A DNA stretch of 64,000 nucleotides, from positions 1-64,000 of the forward strand of contig JAFYZR010000026.1 in NCBI GenBank assembly GCA_017557345.1, given 5' to 3'. The translations under genes were made by a program, and so were the position numbers. This document shows positions 9,058-15,885 of this stretch, piece by piece. Under the pieces are notes generated by a model. It was not told where the DNA came from. It saw only the letters and a list, made by a program, of their open reading frames with translations, and did not search any database. The number at the start of each line of letters is the position of its first letter. Position 1 is the stretch's first letter. Origin of the DNA: Paludibacteraceae bacterium (lineage in GTDB: Bacteria; Bacteroidota; Bacteroidia; Bacteroidales; Paludibacteraceae).

Positions 9058-9663
9058 ATGAGTAATTTAGCTCAGATACAGCGAAAGATTTACGAAATAC
9101 GTGGTCAGAAGGTAATTCTTGATCGCGATTTAGCCGCATTGTATCAAGTTGAGACTCGTGTCCTTAATCAAGCCGTTAAACGTAATATTGAGCGTTTCCC
9201 TGAGGATTTTATGTTCCAACTAACTAAAGAGGAGTGGGAAATCTTGAAATCACAAATTGTGATATCCAATTCTATAAAGATGGGTGTTCGAAAGATGCCT
9301 TATGCCTTTACGGAGCATGGTGTCATTATGTTAGCCTCTTTATTGCGTAGCGAGATTGCTATTACAATGAGCGTACAAATCACTCGTGCTTTCGTGGCTA
9401 TGCGTCAAACGATTGCTGCTTTAGCTTCAACAGAAAGTAAGATAGAGTTACTCAACGAGCGTGTGGAAAAGCTAAATTTATATATTGACGAAGTCTTGCG
9501 AGATCAGAATGATATCAATGAAGAACAGCGCGCTATAAATGAAGAAACCAGCATGCAATTGGAACTGATTAATCAATCACTTGCTGAACTTCAATCAAAA
9601 CCGAAAGAGAAGCCACTACCACCGGTGGGTTTTAATTCGCCGATTTATAAAGAAGAAAAATAA
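9058..9663 (+). CDS. ORF6N-domain DNA-binding protein
   Basis: A 201-aa protein with an N-terminal ORF6N domain (about residues 8-95; [29 protein letters not shown]), a module found in phage antirepressor-like and KilA-N-associated proteins. A C-terminal coiled-coil-like helix follows (about 125-185, rich in Glu, Asn and Gln). It probably binds DNA and may regulate transcription. Free-standing chromosomal copies are common in Bacteroidales and are not proof of a prophage; no phage genes are nearby. It is the last gene of the amylase-kinase run, and the next terminator is at 9796-9840. The target is unknown. Confidence 0.85.
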   Translation: MSNLAQIQRKIYEIRGQKVILDRDLAALYQVETRVLNQAVKRNIERFPEDFMFQLTKEEWEILKSQIVISNSIKMGVRKMPYAFTEHGVIMLASLLRSEIAITMSVQITRAFVAMRQTIAALASTESKIELLNERVEKLNLYIDEVLRDQNDINEEQRAINEETSMQLELINQSLAELQSKPKEKPLPPVGFNSPIYKEEK

Positions 9664-9795
9664 CCTTGTCCCTGCCGTTAGACGTAAAATAGCGGCCGTC
9701 GCTTACCGACGTTAAACAGAAGGACATATTGAAAATTAGCGTTTGCTATTTGTTCTGAGCATTGAAATGTGGAAATTTCTAAATGTAAAATTAGA

Positions 9796-9840
9796 ACAAG
9801 TTGCAACGTCCGTTATGTGCGGGCGTAACTTGTCTTTTTT
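9796..9840 (+). terminator. Terminator after the amylase operon
   Basis: Arms ACAAGTT...CGTCCG and CGGGCG...AACTTGT form a two-part stem with a small internal loop, followed by CTTTTTT. It closes the transcript that begins at 1173. The rest of 9664-9953 shows no gene and no clear promoter. Confidence 0.75.
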
Positions 9841-9953
9841 ACGGGTCCTTCCACAACCTCAATGCGAGCAAGTTATAGCCCGCTTTTTGTGTGTAAATCA
9901 TATAAAATTATTCATTTAAGGTTGTGCCCGACACGGATTTAGGGTATTATATC

Positions 9954-10826
9954 ATGAAAAAACAAATGTTAACTGTTCTGCTTGCCCTTGTTGCAGGCAC
10001 GATGTGTGCGAAAGTTAAAATTGGTAATTTAAATTACAACCTGGATGCGGCTAAAAAGACAGCCACGGTGGTGTCGAATCTTCAGAACAACTCCAACTAT
10101 GTCGGTTTAGAAGCAGTTGAAATCCCTGCAACTGTGCAAAACAATGGAACGACATACACTGTTACGAGTTTAGGAGAAGGAGCTTTTGAGGAATGCAAAA
10201 CATTAACCAGTGTAAAACTGCCCGATTGCATAAAGAAAATCGGCGAAAGTGCTTTTGAGGGTTGTACAGAATTAGAAAGCATAAATTTCCCTGAAGGCCT
10301 TCAGAGTATTGGCTCATACTCATTTAAGAAAACAGCGCTCACTTTCGTTTCGATTCCAAGCAGTGTTACTATTCTTGAAGACAATGCCTTTGAGGATTGC
10401 AGATATATTGATCTTGTAGAGATTCATTCAGATGTAATAATAAGCAAAGATTATAAATCAGACGACGGTATCGTTGCAATATTTGGCCCTCAAGTAAAAG
10501 AATATATACTAGGAGATGAGATAACCAGGATAGGTAATCATGTTTTTTACAATTGCAGCGGTTTACAAAAGATCACAATAGGCGCCAATGTAGAAGAGAT
10601 GGGTAACTATGCGTTTGAGAATTGCAAAAACATAGATGTAATTATCTGTAATGCTAAGAACGCTCCCCTCCTGACAAAGAGAACTTTTAAGAATATGGGG
10701 AACAAGGCTTATGTCTATATTTATGTGCCAGAAGGTCGTGAGCGGTCTTACAAGCGTGACCAATTTTGGGGCGAATTTGATATCTATACCCAAGGAACAG
10801 AGCCTAAGGGAGATAAAGAAGATTGA
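9954..10826 (+). CDS. BspA-like leucine-rich repeat secreted protein
   Basis: A 290-aa secreted protein with a signal peptide (1-18, MKKQMLTVLLALVAG) and BspA-type (LRR_5, Treponema pallidum type) leucine-rich repeats of about 23 residues, for example LGEGAFEECKTLTSVKLPDC, IGESAFEGCTELESINFPEG and MGNYAFENCKNIDVIIC. The family sits on bacterial surfaces and binds host or environmental proteins. The frame is open ten codons upstream, but the ATG at 9954 gives a proper signal peptide. It lacks the C-terminal signature of the other secreted proteins here. A frameshifted remnant of that signature lies about 120 bp downstream (10944-11026), so the gene may have lost its 3' end. The ligand is unknown. 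Confidence 0.85.
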   Translation: MKKQMLTVLLALVAGTMCAKVKIGNLNYNLDAAKKTATVVSNLQNNSNYVGLEAVEIPATVQNNGTTYTVTSLGEGAFEECKTLTSVKLPDCIKKIGESAFEGCTELESINFPEGLQSIGSYSFKKTALTFVSIPSSVTILEDNAFEDCRYIDLVEIHSDVIISKDYKSDDGIVAIFGPQVKEYILGDEITRIGNHVFYNCSGLQKITIGANVEEMGNYAFENCKNIDVIICNAKNAPLLTKRTFKNMGNKAYVYIYVPEGRERSYKRDQFWGEFDIYTQGTEPKGDKED

Positions 10827-10943
10827 GAATGAGGCAGCGGTGAGGTCGAAAACGAGGAATTGAGGTCGCGGCGGGATGAAAAGAAATTAGGAAAGGCTTA
10901 TTCTTTGTCACTTGCTCCCGAATCTAATTTGGGTACAAGCAAC

Positions 10944-11026
10944 AAAGTATTTAAGCCCATTCTTATCTCTTCTCCATCCTCCGTGGCGACAAGGTATATA
11001 CCGTTGATGGAAGATTAACGAATTAG
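10944..11026 (+). pseudogene. Decayed C-terminal signature remnant
   Basis: One frame starting at 10944 reads KVFKPILI, and after a frame change near 10975 the DNA reads SILRGDKVYTVDGRL and then stops. This matches the KILRDGQVLILRGDKVYN signature that ends seven secreted proteins in the window. No open frame joins it to the BspA-like gene, which ends in another frame. It may be the lost 3' end of that gene or of a deleted neighbour. Confidence 0.5.
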
Positions 11027-11075
11027 TGAATTAGGGAATTAGGGAGTTAGAGAGTTAGAGTATTAGGGATTAGCG
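11020..11075 (+). repeat. Seven tandem 8-bp GARTTAG-type units
   Basis: Units GAATTAGT, GAATTAGG, GAATTAGG, GAGTTAGA, GAGTTAGA, GTATTAGG and GATTAGCG follow one another. Four units of the same type occur at 27085-27115 in the same order relative to the 11-bp repeats. Confidence 0.75.
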
Positions 11076-11097
11076 TCTGCTTCGGCAGGCGCTTTTC
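11073..11097 (+). terminator. UUCG-loop terminator
   Basis: GCGTCTGC - TTCG - GCAGGCGC (one T.G pair) followed by TTTT. It would end plus-strand transcription coming from the BspA-like gene. Confidence 0.75.
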
Positions 11098-11130
11098 ATG
11101 CTTTTTGACATTTATTTGACACCGTGAATA

Positions 11131-11188
11131 ACGCACTTATCGCGCACTAATAGCGCACTTATCACGCACTAATCACGCACTAATTTTG
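11131..11188 (+). repeat. 5 x 11-bp tandem repeat, copy 1
   Basis: Five consecutive 11-bp units beginning CGCACTTAT or CGCACTAAT with 2-bp joints CG, AG, CA, CA, the last running into TTTTG. The full 58 bp recurs identically at 27151-27208. Both copies are preceded by an ACCG(T/A)GAAT box and followed by an 11+3+11 palindrome. Confidence 0.9.
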
Positions 11189-11204
11189 GCATGCGATTTC
11201 GTTA

Positions 11205-11229
11205 GTATTATATACATAGTATATAATAC
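11205..11229. repeat. Perfect 11+3+11 palindrome, copy 1
   Basis: GTATTATATAC - ATA - GTATATAATAC, with perfect arms. It shares the core TATAC-NNN-GTATA with the palindromes at 27234-27258 and 49128-49152. Confidence 0.85.
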
Positions 11230-11244
11230 AGGAGAGTTAATATA

Positions 11245-11268
11245 AAAAGGGCAAAAATGTGCCCTTTT
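11245..11268. terminator. Terminator of the Fic gene
   Basis: AAAAGGGCA (11245-11253) pairs with TGCCCTTTT (11260-11268) around a 6-nt loop. It lies 3' of the minus-strand Fic gene and gives a T-rich tail on that strand; it could also act on the plus strand. Confidence 0.7.
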
Positions 11269-11304
11269 ATGATAATGACCCCGAGAGATGAAAAATATAG
11301 TTAT

Positions 11305-12339
11305 TTAGAAATATTCTCGTACAGCAAATTCATATTGCTCTATGAATATCTTCTTTAACGCATACAAGTTATTCTGTTCGTAGAAAATTAACATCGCTTT
11401 CTTGTAGTCAATCGAATCCACCGTTCTAAATGACAAAGGGCAATAACCATTAGCGATCAACAAGGCATTACTAGTGATGCGCGCTGTACGCTTGTTCCCA
11501 TCCATAAACGGCTGTATATAACTGAGCAGCAGCAAAGCCAACAATGCTTTCTCAAACACGTTATCTCGGCGATTGATTACCTCACAAGTATCCTGCATCG
11601 CCTCGCGAATCTGAAATTCATTATCCAACGGTCTATATTGCGTGCCGGTAATACCTACGCGTCGATGACGCAAACAGGTATCCACAGATAGTTCCTTGGT
11701 CAATAATTGATGAATATCTTCGATGTGACCAATCGTCAGTGTCTGCAAATAATCGGGGTGGTCAAGCACAAACCGTAATGCGTCTTTGTGATTAAGCAGC
11801 ATAACTGCTTCTTCTTTGGTTTTGCCTTCTGCGGTTTTGCTTTCACGTAACAATCGTTCGGTTTCTAGAAGCGAATAGGTGTTTCCTTCTATCTGCGATG
11901 ATTTCCAACTCAAATCAATACCCAATCGCTCCATCTCTTTGCGATACTCGTTCTCACTCATATCCGTCAGATGAGCACGAAACTCCGCTTGTAGCGCATT
12001 CAAATGAGCTAATTCATCATTAGTAAAAAGCGCCACTTGTGGCAGTTGTTCGTTGATAAGCGCAAAATTGAAACTCGTCTGTACCTGACGCTCATCTGTC
12101 TCTTGCGCAAAGTATGTGTCAAGATTCAACGGCATTAACAGGTGCGCACGATGGGATAAGGAATAACGCGTCGCACGCGCCTTCCCTTCCACCATAATGT
12201 CGCCATTCTCCACTCCTGCAGCAATAAGTCGTTTAAGCGTTGCGTCACTTTCTTGAAAACCAATACCAGCGCGAATTTCTTCACGGGAAGAGGATGGATG
12301 ATAGTGCAAAAATTGCAATATTTCTCGAGTTGTTTCCAT
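11305..12339 (-). CDS. Fic-family protein with altered catalytic motif
   Basis: A 344-aa protein. It has an N-terminal winged-helix-like region (about 1-65) and a Fic_N-like middle with the inhibitory motif SSQIEGN (147-153), which fits the (S/T)xxxE(G/N) rule. The Fic core is about 195-300. The catalytic motif, normally HxFx(D/E)GNGR, reads QPFMDGNKR (276-284): the catalytic His is Gln and the second Gly is Lys. AMP transfer by the usual mechanism would therefore be impaired, although the phosphate-binding part is kept. From memory, Gln at this position recurs in some COG3177-type proteins, so this may be a subfamily trait. The ATG at 12337-12339 is chosen over a 25-codon longer frame because a TAATTTTG box lies inside that extension. 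It stands alone and no antitoxin is visible beside it. Confidence 0.85.
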   Translation of the reverse strand: METTREILQFLHYHPSSSREEIRAGIGFQESDATLKRLIAAGVENGDIMVEGKARATRYSLSHRAHLLMPLNLDTYFAQETDERQVQTSFNFALINEQLPQVALFTNDELAHLNALQAEFRAHLTDMSENEYRKEMERLGIDLSWKSSQIEGNTYSLLETERLLRESKTAEGKTKEEAVMLLNHKDALRFVLDHPDYLQTLTIGHIEDIHQLLTKELSVDTCLRHRRVGITGTQYRPLDNEFQIREAMQDTCEVINRRDNVFEKALLALLLLSYIQPFMDGNKRTARITSNALLIANGYCPLSFRTVDSIDYKKAMLIFYEQNNLYALKKIFIEQYEFAVREYF

Positions 12340-12360
12340 AACTATTTTATAAAATCGGTG

Positions 12361-12368
12361 CAAAATTA
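12361..12368 (-). promoter_or_regulatory. Possible -7 box of the Fic gene
   Basis: On the minus strand TAATTTTG matches the -7 consensus, 21 nt upstream of the chosen ATG. The nearest TTG is 24 bp upstream rather than 20, so the promoter is weak or unusual. Confidence 0.4.
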
Positions 12369-12463
12369 CAAAAAATATTTGAATAATCGGCTCAATTTGA
12401 TCAAAAAAATGCAAAAAATTTTACTTTTTTGAGCCGATTCGGCAAAAAAGCATAGGAATAAAT

Positions 12464-12494
12464 TTGCATATGTCAAAAAAAAGTTGTACTTTTG
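12464..12494 (+). promoter_or_regulatory. Promoter of the xerC-like gene
   Basis: TTG (12464-12466), a 20-bp spacer and TACTTTTG (12487-12494). It overlaps the first codons of the longest reading of the recombinase frame and so supports the downstream ATG at 12506. Confidence 0.8.
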
Positions 12495-12505
12495 CGGTCG
12501 GAAAA

Positions 12506-13504
12506 ATGATCAAGCATTTCTTGGATTATATTGCCATTGAGCGGAAGTATTCGCAGCGCACGGTAGAGGCCTATCGTGATGACTTGCGCGATTTCTGCCG
12601 GTTTTTAGGACATGATCCGGAGAAATTTGATCCGGATAATGTGGATGAAACGGACGTGAAAGAATGGATGCTCGATATGATTGAGAAGCAGCACCAGTCG
12701 CCGCGTTCGGTCAAACGCAGACTATCCGCCTTGCGGTCGTTCTATAAATTTCTGCTGCGCCAGGGGAAAGTGAAGAGAGACATCACAGCGCGCATTATCC
12801 CGCCCAAAGCCGATAAGCCGTTGCCTGTCTTCTTCCGTCCGGCCGAGATGGAAGCGGCTGAAGAAAAGTTGAGAGTTGAGAGTTTAGAGAACGCTTCGCT
12901 ACAGGGGGAGAGTTTTGAGGCAATCCGTGATGCGCTAATCATCGAAGTGCTTTACCAGACGGGCATGCGTCAGGCGGAGATGCTTGGCTTGCAGGATGCA
13001 GATTGGGACTTGAATCAAGGCCAAGTGCGTATCTTCGGAAAAAGGCGCAAGGAGCGCATAGTGCCTATCGGTGAATCGCTTATCGCGCAGATACGCGAGT
13101 ATATGGAGGCGAGAAACCAACTGACCGACGGCCATTCGCCCGCGTTTTTCATTCAGAAAATGCGCAAAGGGGAAATCCGTCCGATAAGCAAGAGCACCTT
13201 ATATAATATCGTGCGTACGCGCATGGGAGAGGTCTCCACGCTTAAGAAACACTCGCCGCACGTGCTACGGCATACTTTTGCTACGACCATGCTGGACAAC
13301 GGCGCGGATATACGCACCATTCAGGAACTGCTCGGTCATGCTTCGCTCAGCACCACGCAGGTCTATACGCATACCACTTTTGAGCAAATCAAACGCGTGT
13401 ATATGGCTACTCACCCGCGCGCGAAAGAAAAATTTCGGCACGCCCCAGAGGGTTCCCTCCGAAATATAGAGGGTGAGGACAAAAATCAAAAAAAAACAGA
13501 GTAA
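12506..13504 (+). CDS. xerC: Tyrosine recombinase XerC/XerD-type
   Basis: A 332-aa tyrosine recombinase of the Xer type, which resolves chromosome dimers at dif in the cytoplasm with FtsK. An N-terminal SAM-like core-binding domain (about 1-90) precedes the catalytic domain (about 140-300). Catalytic residues are visible: R155 (TGMRQAE), a Lys in GKRRKER (178-184), H252 and R255 (HVLRH), H278 (LLGHAS) and the nucleophile Y287 (VYTHT). Residues about 119-137 look like a low-complexity insertion between the two domains, encoded by GAGAGTT-type repeats. The C-terminal tail past residue 305 is charged and poorly conserved. Xer proteins are usually about 300 aa. XerC versus XerD cannot be separated by eye. 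No dif-like site was recognised. Confidence 0.88.
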   Translation: MIKHFLDYIAIERKYSQRTVEAYRDDLRDFCRFLGHDPEKFDPDNVDETDVKEWMLDMIEKQHQSPRSVKRRLSALRSFYKFLLRQGKVKRDITARIIPPKADKPLPVFFRPAEMEAAEEKLRVESLENASLQGESFEAIRDALIIEVLYQTGMRQAEMLGLQDADWDLNQGQVRIFGKRRKERIVPIGESLIAQIREYMEARNQLTDGHSPAFFIQKMRKGEIRPISKSTLYNIVRTRMGEVSTLKKHSPHVLRHTFATTMLDNGADIRTIQELLGHASLSTTQVYTHTTFEQIKRVYMATHPRAKEKFRHAPEGSLRNIEGEDKNQKKTE

Positions 13505-13511
13505 ACTCCTA

Positions 13512-13568
13512 TTCTATGGCAAAACAGACCATTTTATACGAGCATAATTGGCCTAAATTGCCATAGAA
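13512..13568. repeat. 11-bp inverted repeat downstream of xerC
   Basis: TTCTATGGCAA (13512-13522) and its exact reverse complement TTGCCATAGAA (13558-13568) are separated by 35 bp. They directly precede a T-rich terminator hairpin. The arms could fold as a large stem on top of the terminator, or bind a protein. Confidence 0.6.
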
Positions 13569-13593
13569 GCATTACAAAATGCATTTTTTTTTT
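13569..13593 (+). terminator. Terminator after xerC
   Basis: A short stem GCATT - ACAA - AATGC followed by A and a run of ten T. Confidence 0.65.
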
Positions 13594-13612
13594 GATTTTT
13601 TTTAAGAAATAT

Positions 13613-13643
13613 TTGGTCATGTAAAAAATTTGTAGTAATTTTG
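13613..13643 (+). promoter_or_regulatory. Promoter of the tRNA-tuf cluster
   Basis: TTG (13613-13615), a 20-bp spacer and TAATTTTG (13636-13643), about 43 nt upstream of the first tRNA of the cluster. Confidence 0.75.
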
Positions 13644-13685
13644 CACGCTTTTTCGTCGGGAGTGTATGGACGATCGGCATGAAAT

Positions 13686-13758
13686 GCCTCTATAGCTCAG
13701 TTGGTAGAGCACTAGATTTGTAATCCAGCGGTCGTTGGTTCGAGTCCGACTAGAGGCT
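13686..13758 (+). tRNA. tRNA-Thr (TGT)
   Basis: A 73-nt cloverleaf: acceptor GCCTCTA/TAGAGGC, loop TTTGTAA with anticodon TGT, T-arm GTTCGAGTC. The anticodon stem CTAGA/TCCAG has one A.C mismatch (29-41). It is the first of four tRNAs before tuf. Confidence 0.95.
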
Positions 13759-13798
13759 CTTTCGCGTTCGGCGCCGAAAATAAAGATCTTTGAAAAAT

Positions 13799-13880
13799 GG
13801 GTGTGTTCCAGAGTGGCCAAATGGGGCAGACTGTAAATCTGCTGTCTTCGACTTCGGTGGTTCGAATCCATCCGCACCCA
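13799..13880 (+). tRNA. tRNA-Tyr (GTA)
   Basis: An 82-nt class II tRNA. Acceptor GGGTGTG pairs with CGCACCC, anticodon stem GCAGA/TCTGC encloses loop CTGTAAA (GTA), and a long variable arm follows. The discriminator is A. Confidence 0.95.
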
Positions 13881-13921
13881 CAGCGCGGCAACGCGCTTCC
13901 CCTCGGAAAAAGGGAGCAACC

Positions 13922-13994
13922 GCGGAAATAGCTCAGTCGATAGAGCACTAGCCTTCCAAGCTGGGGGTCGCGGGTTTGAGTCCCGTTTTCCGCT
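13922..13994 (+). tRNA. tRNA-Gly (TCC)
   Basis: A 73-nt cloverleaf: acceptor GCGGAAA/TTTCCGC, anticodon stem CTAGC/GCTGG (one T.G pair), loop CTTCCAA with anticodon TCC. Confidence 0.95.
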
Positions 13995-14029
13995 CAAGAG
14001 AGACCGACCTCTCCTTAATAAAAGGAAAT

Positions 14030-14101
<72 letters not shown>

Positions 14102-14128
14102 CTCTCGCGTTCCAGGCGCGAAAAAAAA

Positions 14129-14163
14129 CAAGGCTGGTTAGAAGCAACTGACCGGCCTTTTTT
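14129..14163 (+). terminator. Hairpin terminator between tRNAs and tuf
   Basis: AAGGCTGGTTAG pairs with CTGACCGGCCTT (T.G wobbles allowed) around AAGCAA and is followed by TTTTTT. It would end or attenuate the tRNA transcript before tuf. Confidence 0.7.
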
Positions 14164-14196
14164 AAGGAAAGAAAAGAAAACAAAACAATTTTATTG

Positions 14197-14214
14197 TTTA
14201 ATAACGTTATTAAA
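14197..14214. promoter_or_regulatory. 18-bp perfect palindrome in the tuf leader
   Basis: TTTAATAACGTTATTAAA is a perfect 18-bp palindrome 15 bp upstream of the tuf ATG, after the tRNA terminator. No TAnnTTTG promoter is seen here. It could be a repressor or activator site, or an mRNA hairpin at the ribosome binding region. Confidence 0.45.
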
Positions 14215-14228
14215 ATTAAAGAATTACT

Positions 14229-15416
14229 ATGGCAAAAGAAAAATTTGACCGTTCAAAACCGCACGTTAACATCGGTACTATCGGTCACGTTGACCACGGA
14301 AAAACCACTCTGACCGCTGCTATTACCCAGGTATTGGCAAAGAAAGGTCTGTCTGAGATCCGTTCGTTCGACTCTATCGACAATGCTCCGGAAGAGAAGG
14401 AGCGTGGTATTACTATTAACACCGCTCACGTTGAGTATCAGACTGCAAACCGTCACTATGCTCACGTAGACTGCCCGGGACACGCTGACTATGTAAAGAA
14501 CATGGTTACCGGTGCTGCTCAGATGGATGGTGCTATCATCGTTGTTGCTGCAACTGATGGTCCTATGCCTCAAACTCGTGAGCACATCCTCTTGGCTCGC
14601 CAAGTGAACGTTCCGCGTCTTGTTGTCTTCATGAACAAGTGCGATATGGTTGACGATCCTGAGATGCTTGACCTCGTTGAGATGGAAATGCATGAGTTGT
14701 TGAGCTTCTATGAGTTCGACGGCGACAATACTCCTGTTATCCGCGGTTCTGCTCTTGGTGCACTGAACGGTGTTCCTGAGTGGGAAGAGAAGATTGTTGA
14801 GTTGATGGACGCAGTTGACAATTGGATTCAACTCCCTGTACGTGCCGTTGACAAACCGTTCCTGATGCCGGTAGAGGACGTATTCTCTATCACCGGTCGT
14901 GGTACTGTTGCAACTGGTCGTATCGAGACTGGTGTCATCAAAGTTGGTGACGAGGTTCAATTGATCGGTCTGGGTGCTGAAGGCAAGAAGAGCGTTGTAA
15001 CCGGCGTTGAGATGTTCCGCAAATTGCTGGATCAAGGTGAGGCTGGTGATAACGTAGGTCTGCTCCTCCGTGGTATTGATAAGGACGAAGTTAAGCGTGG
15101 TATGGTTATCACCCACCCGGGTGCCGTTAAACCGTACAGCGAGTTCAAGGCTTCTGTTTATATCCTCAAGAAAGAGGAAGGTGGCCGTCACACTCCGTTC
15201 CACAACCACTATCGTCCTCAGTTCTACATCCGTACAATGGACGTTACCGGTGAGATCACTCTGCCGGAAGGAACTGAGATGGTAATGCCGGGCGATAACC
15301 TGGAGATCCAAGTTAAGTTGATCTATCCGGTTGCTTGCTCTGAGGGTCTGCGTTTCGCTATCCGTGAGGGTGGCCGTACCGTAGGTTCTGGTCAGATTAC
15401 CAAACTCATCGACTAA
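14229..15416 (+). CDS. tuf: Elongation factor Tu
   Basis: A 395-aa translation factor that delivers aminoacyl-tRNA to the ribosome as a GTP complex. G1 is GHVDHGKTT (residues 19-27), RGITI is the switch I segment, G3 is DCPGHADY and G4 is NKCD. Domains 2 and 3 follow with the expected motifs ([22 protein letters not shown]). Full length for the family. It sits between a four-tRNA cluster and tRNA-Trp, the usual Bacteroidota arrangement. It is preceded by a terminator hairpin and an 18-bp palindrome, so its own promoter is expected but was not recognised. Confidence 0.98.
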   Translation: MAKEKFDRSKPHVNIGTIGHVDHGKTTLTAAITQVLAKKGLSEIRSFDSIDNAPEEKERGITINTAHVEYQTANRHYAHVDCPGHADYVKNMVTGAAQMDGAIIVVAATDGPMPQTREHILLARQVNVPRLVVFMNKCDMVDDPEMLDLVEMEMHELLSFYEFDGDNTPVIRGSALGALNGVPEWEEKIVELMDAVDNWIQLPVRAVDKPFLMPVEDVFSITGRGTVATGRIETGVIKVGDEVQLIGLGAEGKKSVVTGVEMFRKLLDQGEAGDNVGLLLRGIDKDEVKRGMVITHPGAVKPYSEFKASVYILKKEEGGRHTPFHNHYRPQFYIRTMDVTGEITLPEGTEMVMPGDNLEIQVKLIYPVACSEGLRFAIREGGRTVGSGQITKLID

Positions 15417-15438
15417 TATTTATTAGCGATAACCGCTT

Positions 15439-15453
15439 GGGGCATTAAGCCCC
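15439..15453 (+). other. Small GC hairpin after tuf
   Basis: GGGGC - ATTAA - GCCCC just downstream of tuf and 10 bp before tRNA-Trp, without a T run. It may be an RNA processing or stability element between the mRNA and the tRNA. Confidence 0.4.
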
Positions 15454-15462
15454 GGGCGTTTT

Positions 15463-15533
15463 ACGGAAGTCCTCCAATGGTAGGAGAGCGGTCTCCAAAA
15501 CCGTTAATGTGGGTTCGATTCCTGCCTTCCGTG
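15463..15533 (+). tRNA. tRNA-Trp (CCA)
   Basis: A 71-nt cloverleaf: acceptor ACGGAAG/CTTCCGT, loop CTCCAAA with anticodon CCA, T-arm GTTCGATTC, discriminator G. It lies between tuf and secE, as in many Bacteroidota. Confidence 0.95.
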
Positions 15534-15660
15534 CTCACCCAAGAGTTACGACTTGGGAAACATATGAGACATAGCTTCCAATTCGACTTTAGCTTAGGCT
15601 GGAGCCGAGTTGCTGCGCGGAATAAAGTAAACATAGATAACAAAAAAATCTACTATATAT

Positions 15661-15849
15661 ATGAAGTTCGTAGAAAATGTAAAAGAATCGTACAACGAGC
15701 TGGTTCACAAGACAAGCTGGCCAAGCCGCAAGGAATTGGCGCAGAGTTCGGTGATAGTATTGATCGCTTCCATAATACTAGCGCTGATAGTATGGTTGAT
15801 GGACTGGTGCTTTGAGTCTATCATGTCGTTTGTTTACGGTCTGTTCTAA
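15661..15849 (+). CDS. secE: Preprotein translocase subunit SecE
   Basis: A 62-aa inner-membrane subunit of the SecYEG channel. It has the short single-span form usual outside Enterobacteria: an amphipathic N-terminal helix with the conserved VxWPSRKEL-type segment (TSWPSRKELAQ, about 18-28), then one transmembrane helix (about 31-52). Its neighbours nusG and the L11 operon confirm the identity. Confidence 0.95.
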   Translation: MKFVENVKESYNELVHKTSWPSRKELAQSSVIVLIASIILALIVWLMDWCFESIMSFVYGLF

Positions 15850-15885
15850 TCTTAATCGTTAATCACTAATCGATCATCGTTAGTT

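Larger units (their letters stand above)
10827..11304. other. 478-bp intergenic region, repeat-rich, no intact gene
   Basis: No intact gene. From left to right it holds a decayed piece of the C-terminal signature (10944-11026), seven 8-bp GARTTAG-type repeats, a UUCG-loop terminator, a 5 x 11-bp tandem repeat, a perfect 11+3+11 palindrome and a second terminator facing the Fic gene. The repeat, palindrome and 8-bp units recur at 27085-27258. Confidence 0.8.

Noticed and set aside
9058..9663. Prophage remnant.
   Set aside because: Only an ORF6N domain is seen; no integrase, structural or lysis genes are adjacent, and the Xer-type gene has the features of the housekeeping enzyme.
11131..11188. 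CRISPR-like array.
   Set aside because: The repeats are 11 bp, directly adjoining and without spacers; no cas genes are in the window.
11205..11229. dif site for the nearby XerC-like recombinase.
   Set aside because: Dif has two 11-bp arms around a 6-bp centre with imperfect symmetry; here the centre is 3 bp, symmetry is perfect, and the element occurs at three loci.
11305..12339. Fic toxin-antitoxin pair.
   Set aside because: No small antitoxin frame lies next to the gene; the inhibitory motif is inside the same protein.
15538..15557. Terminator after tRNA-Trp (CCCAAG...CTTGGG).
   Set aside because: The stem is only 6 bp and no T run follows; secE is probably transcribed through.
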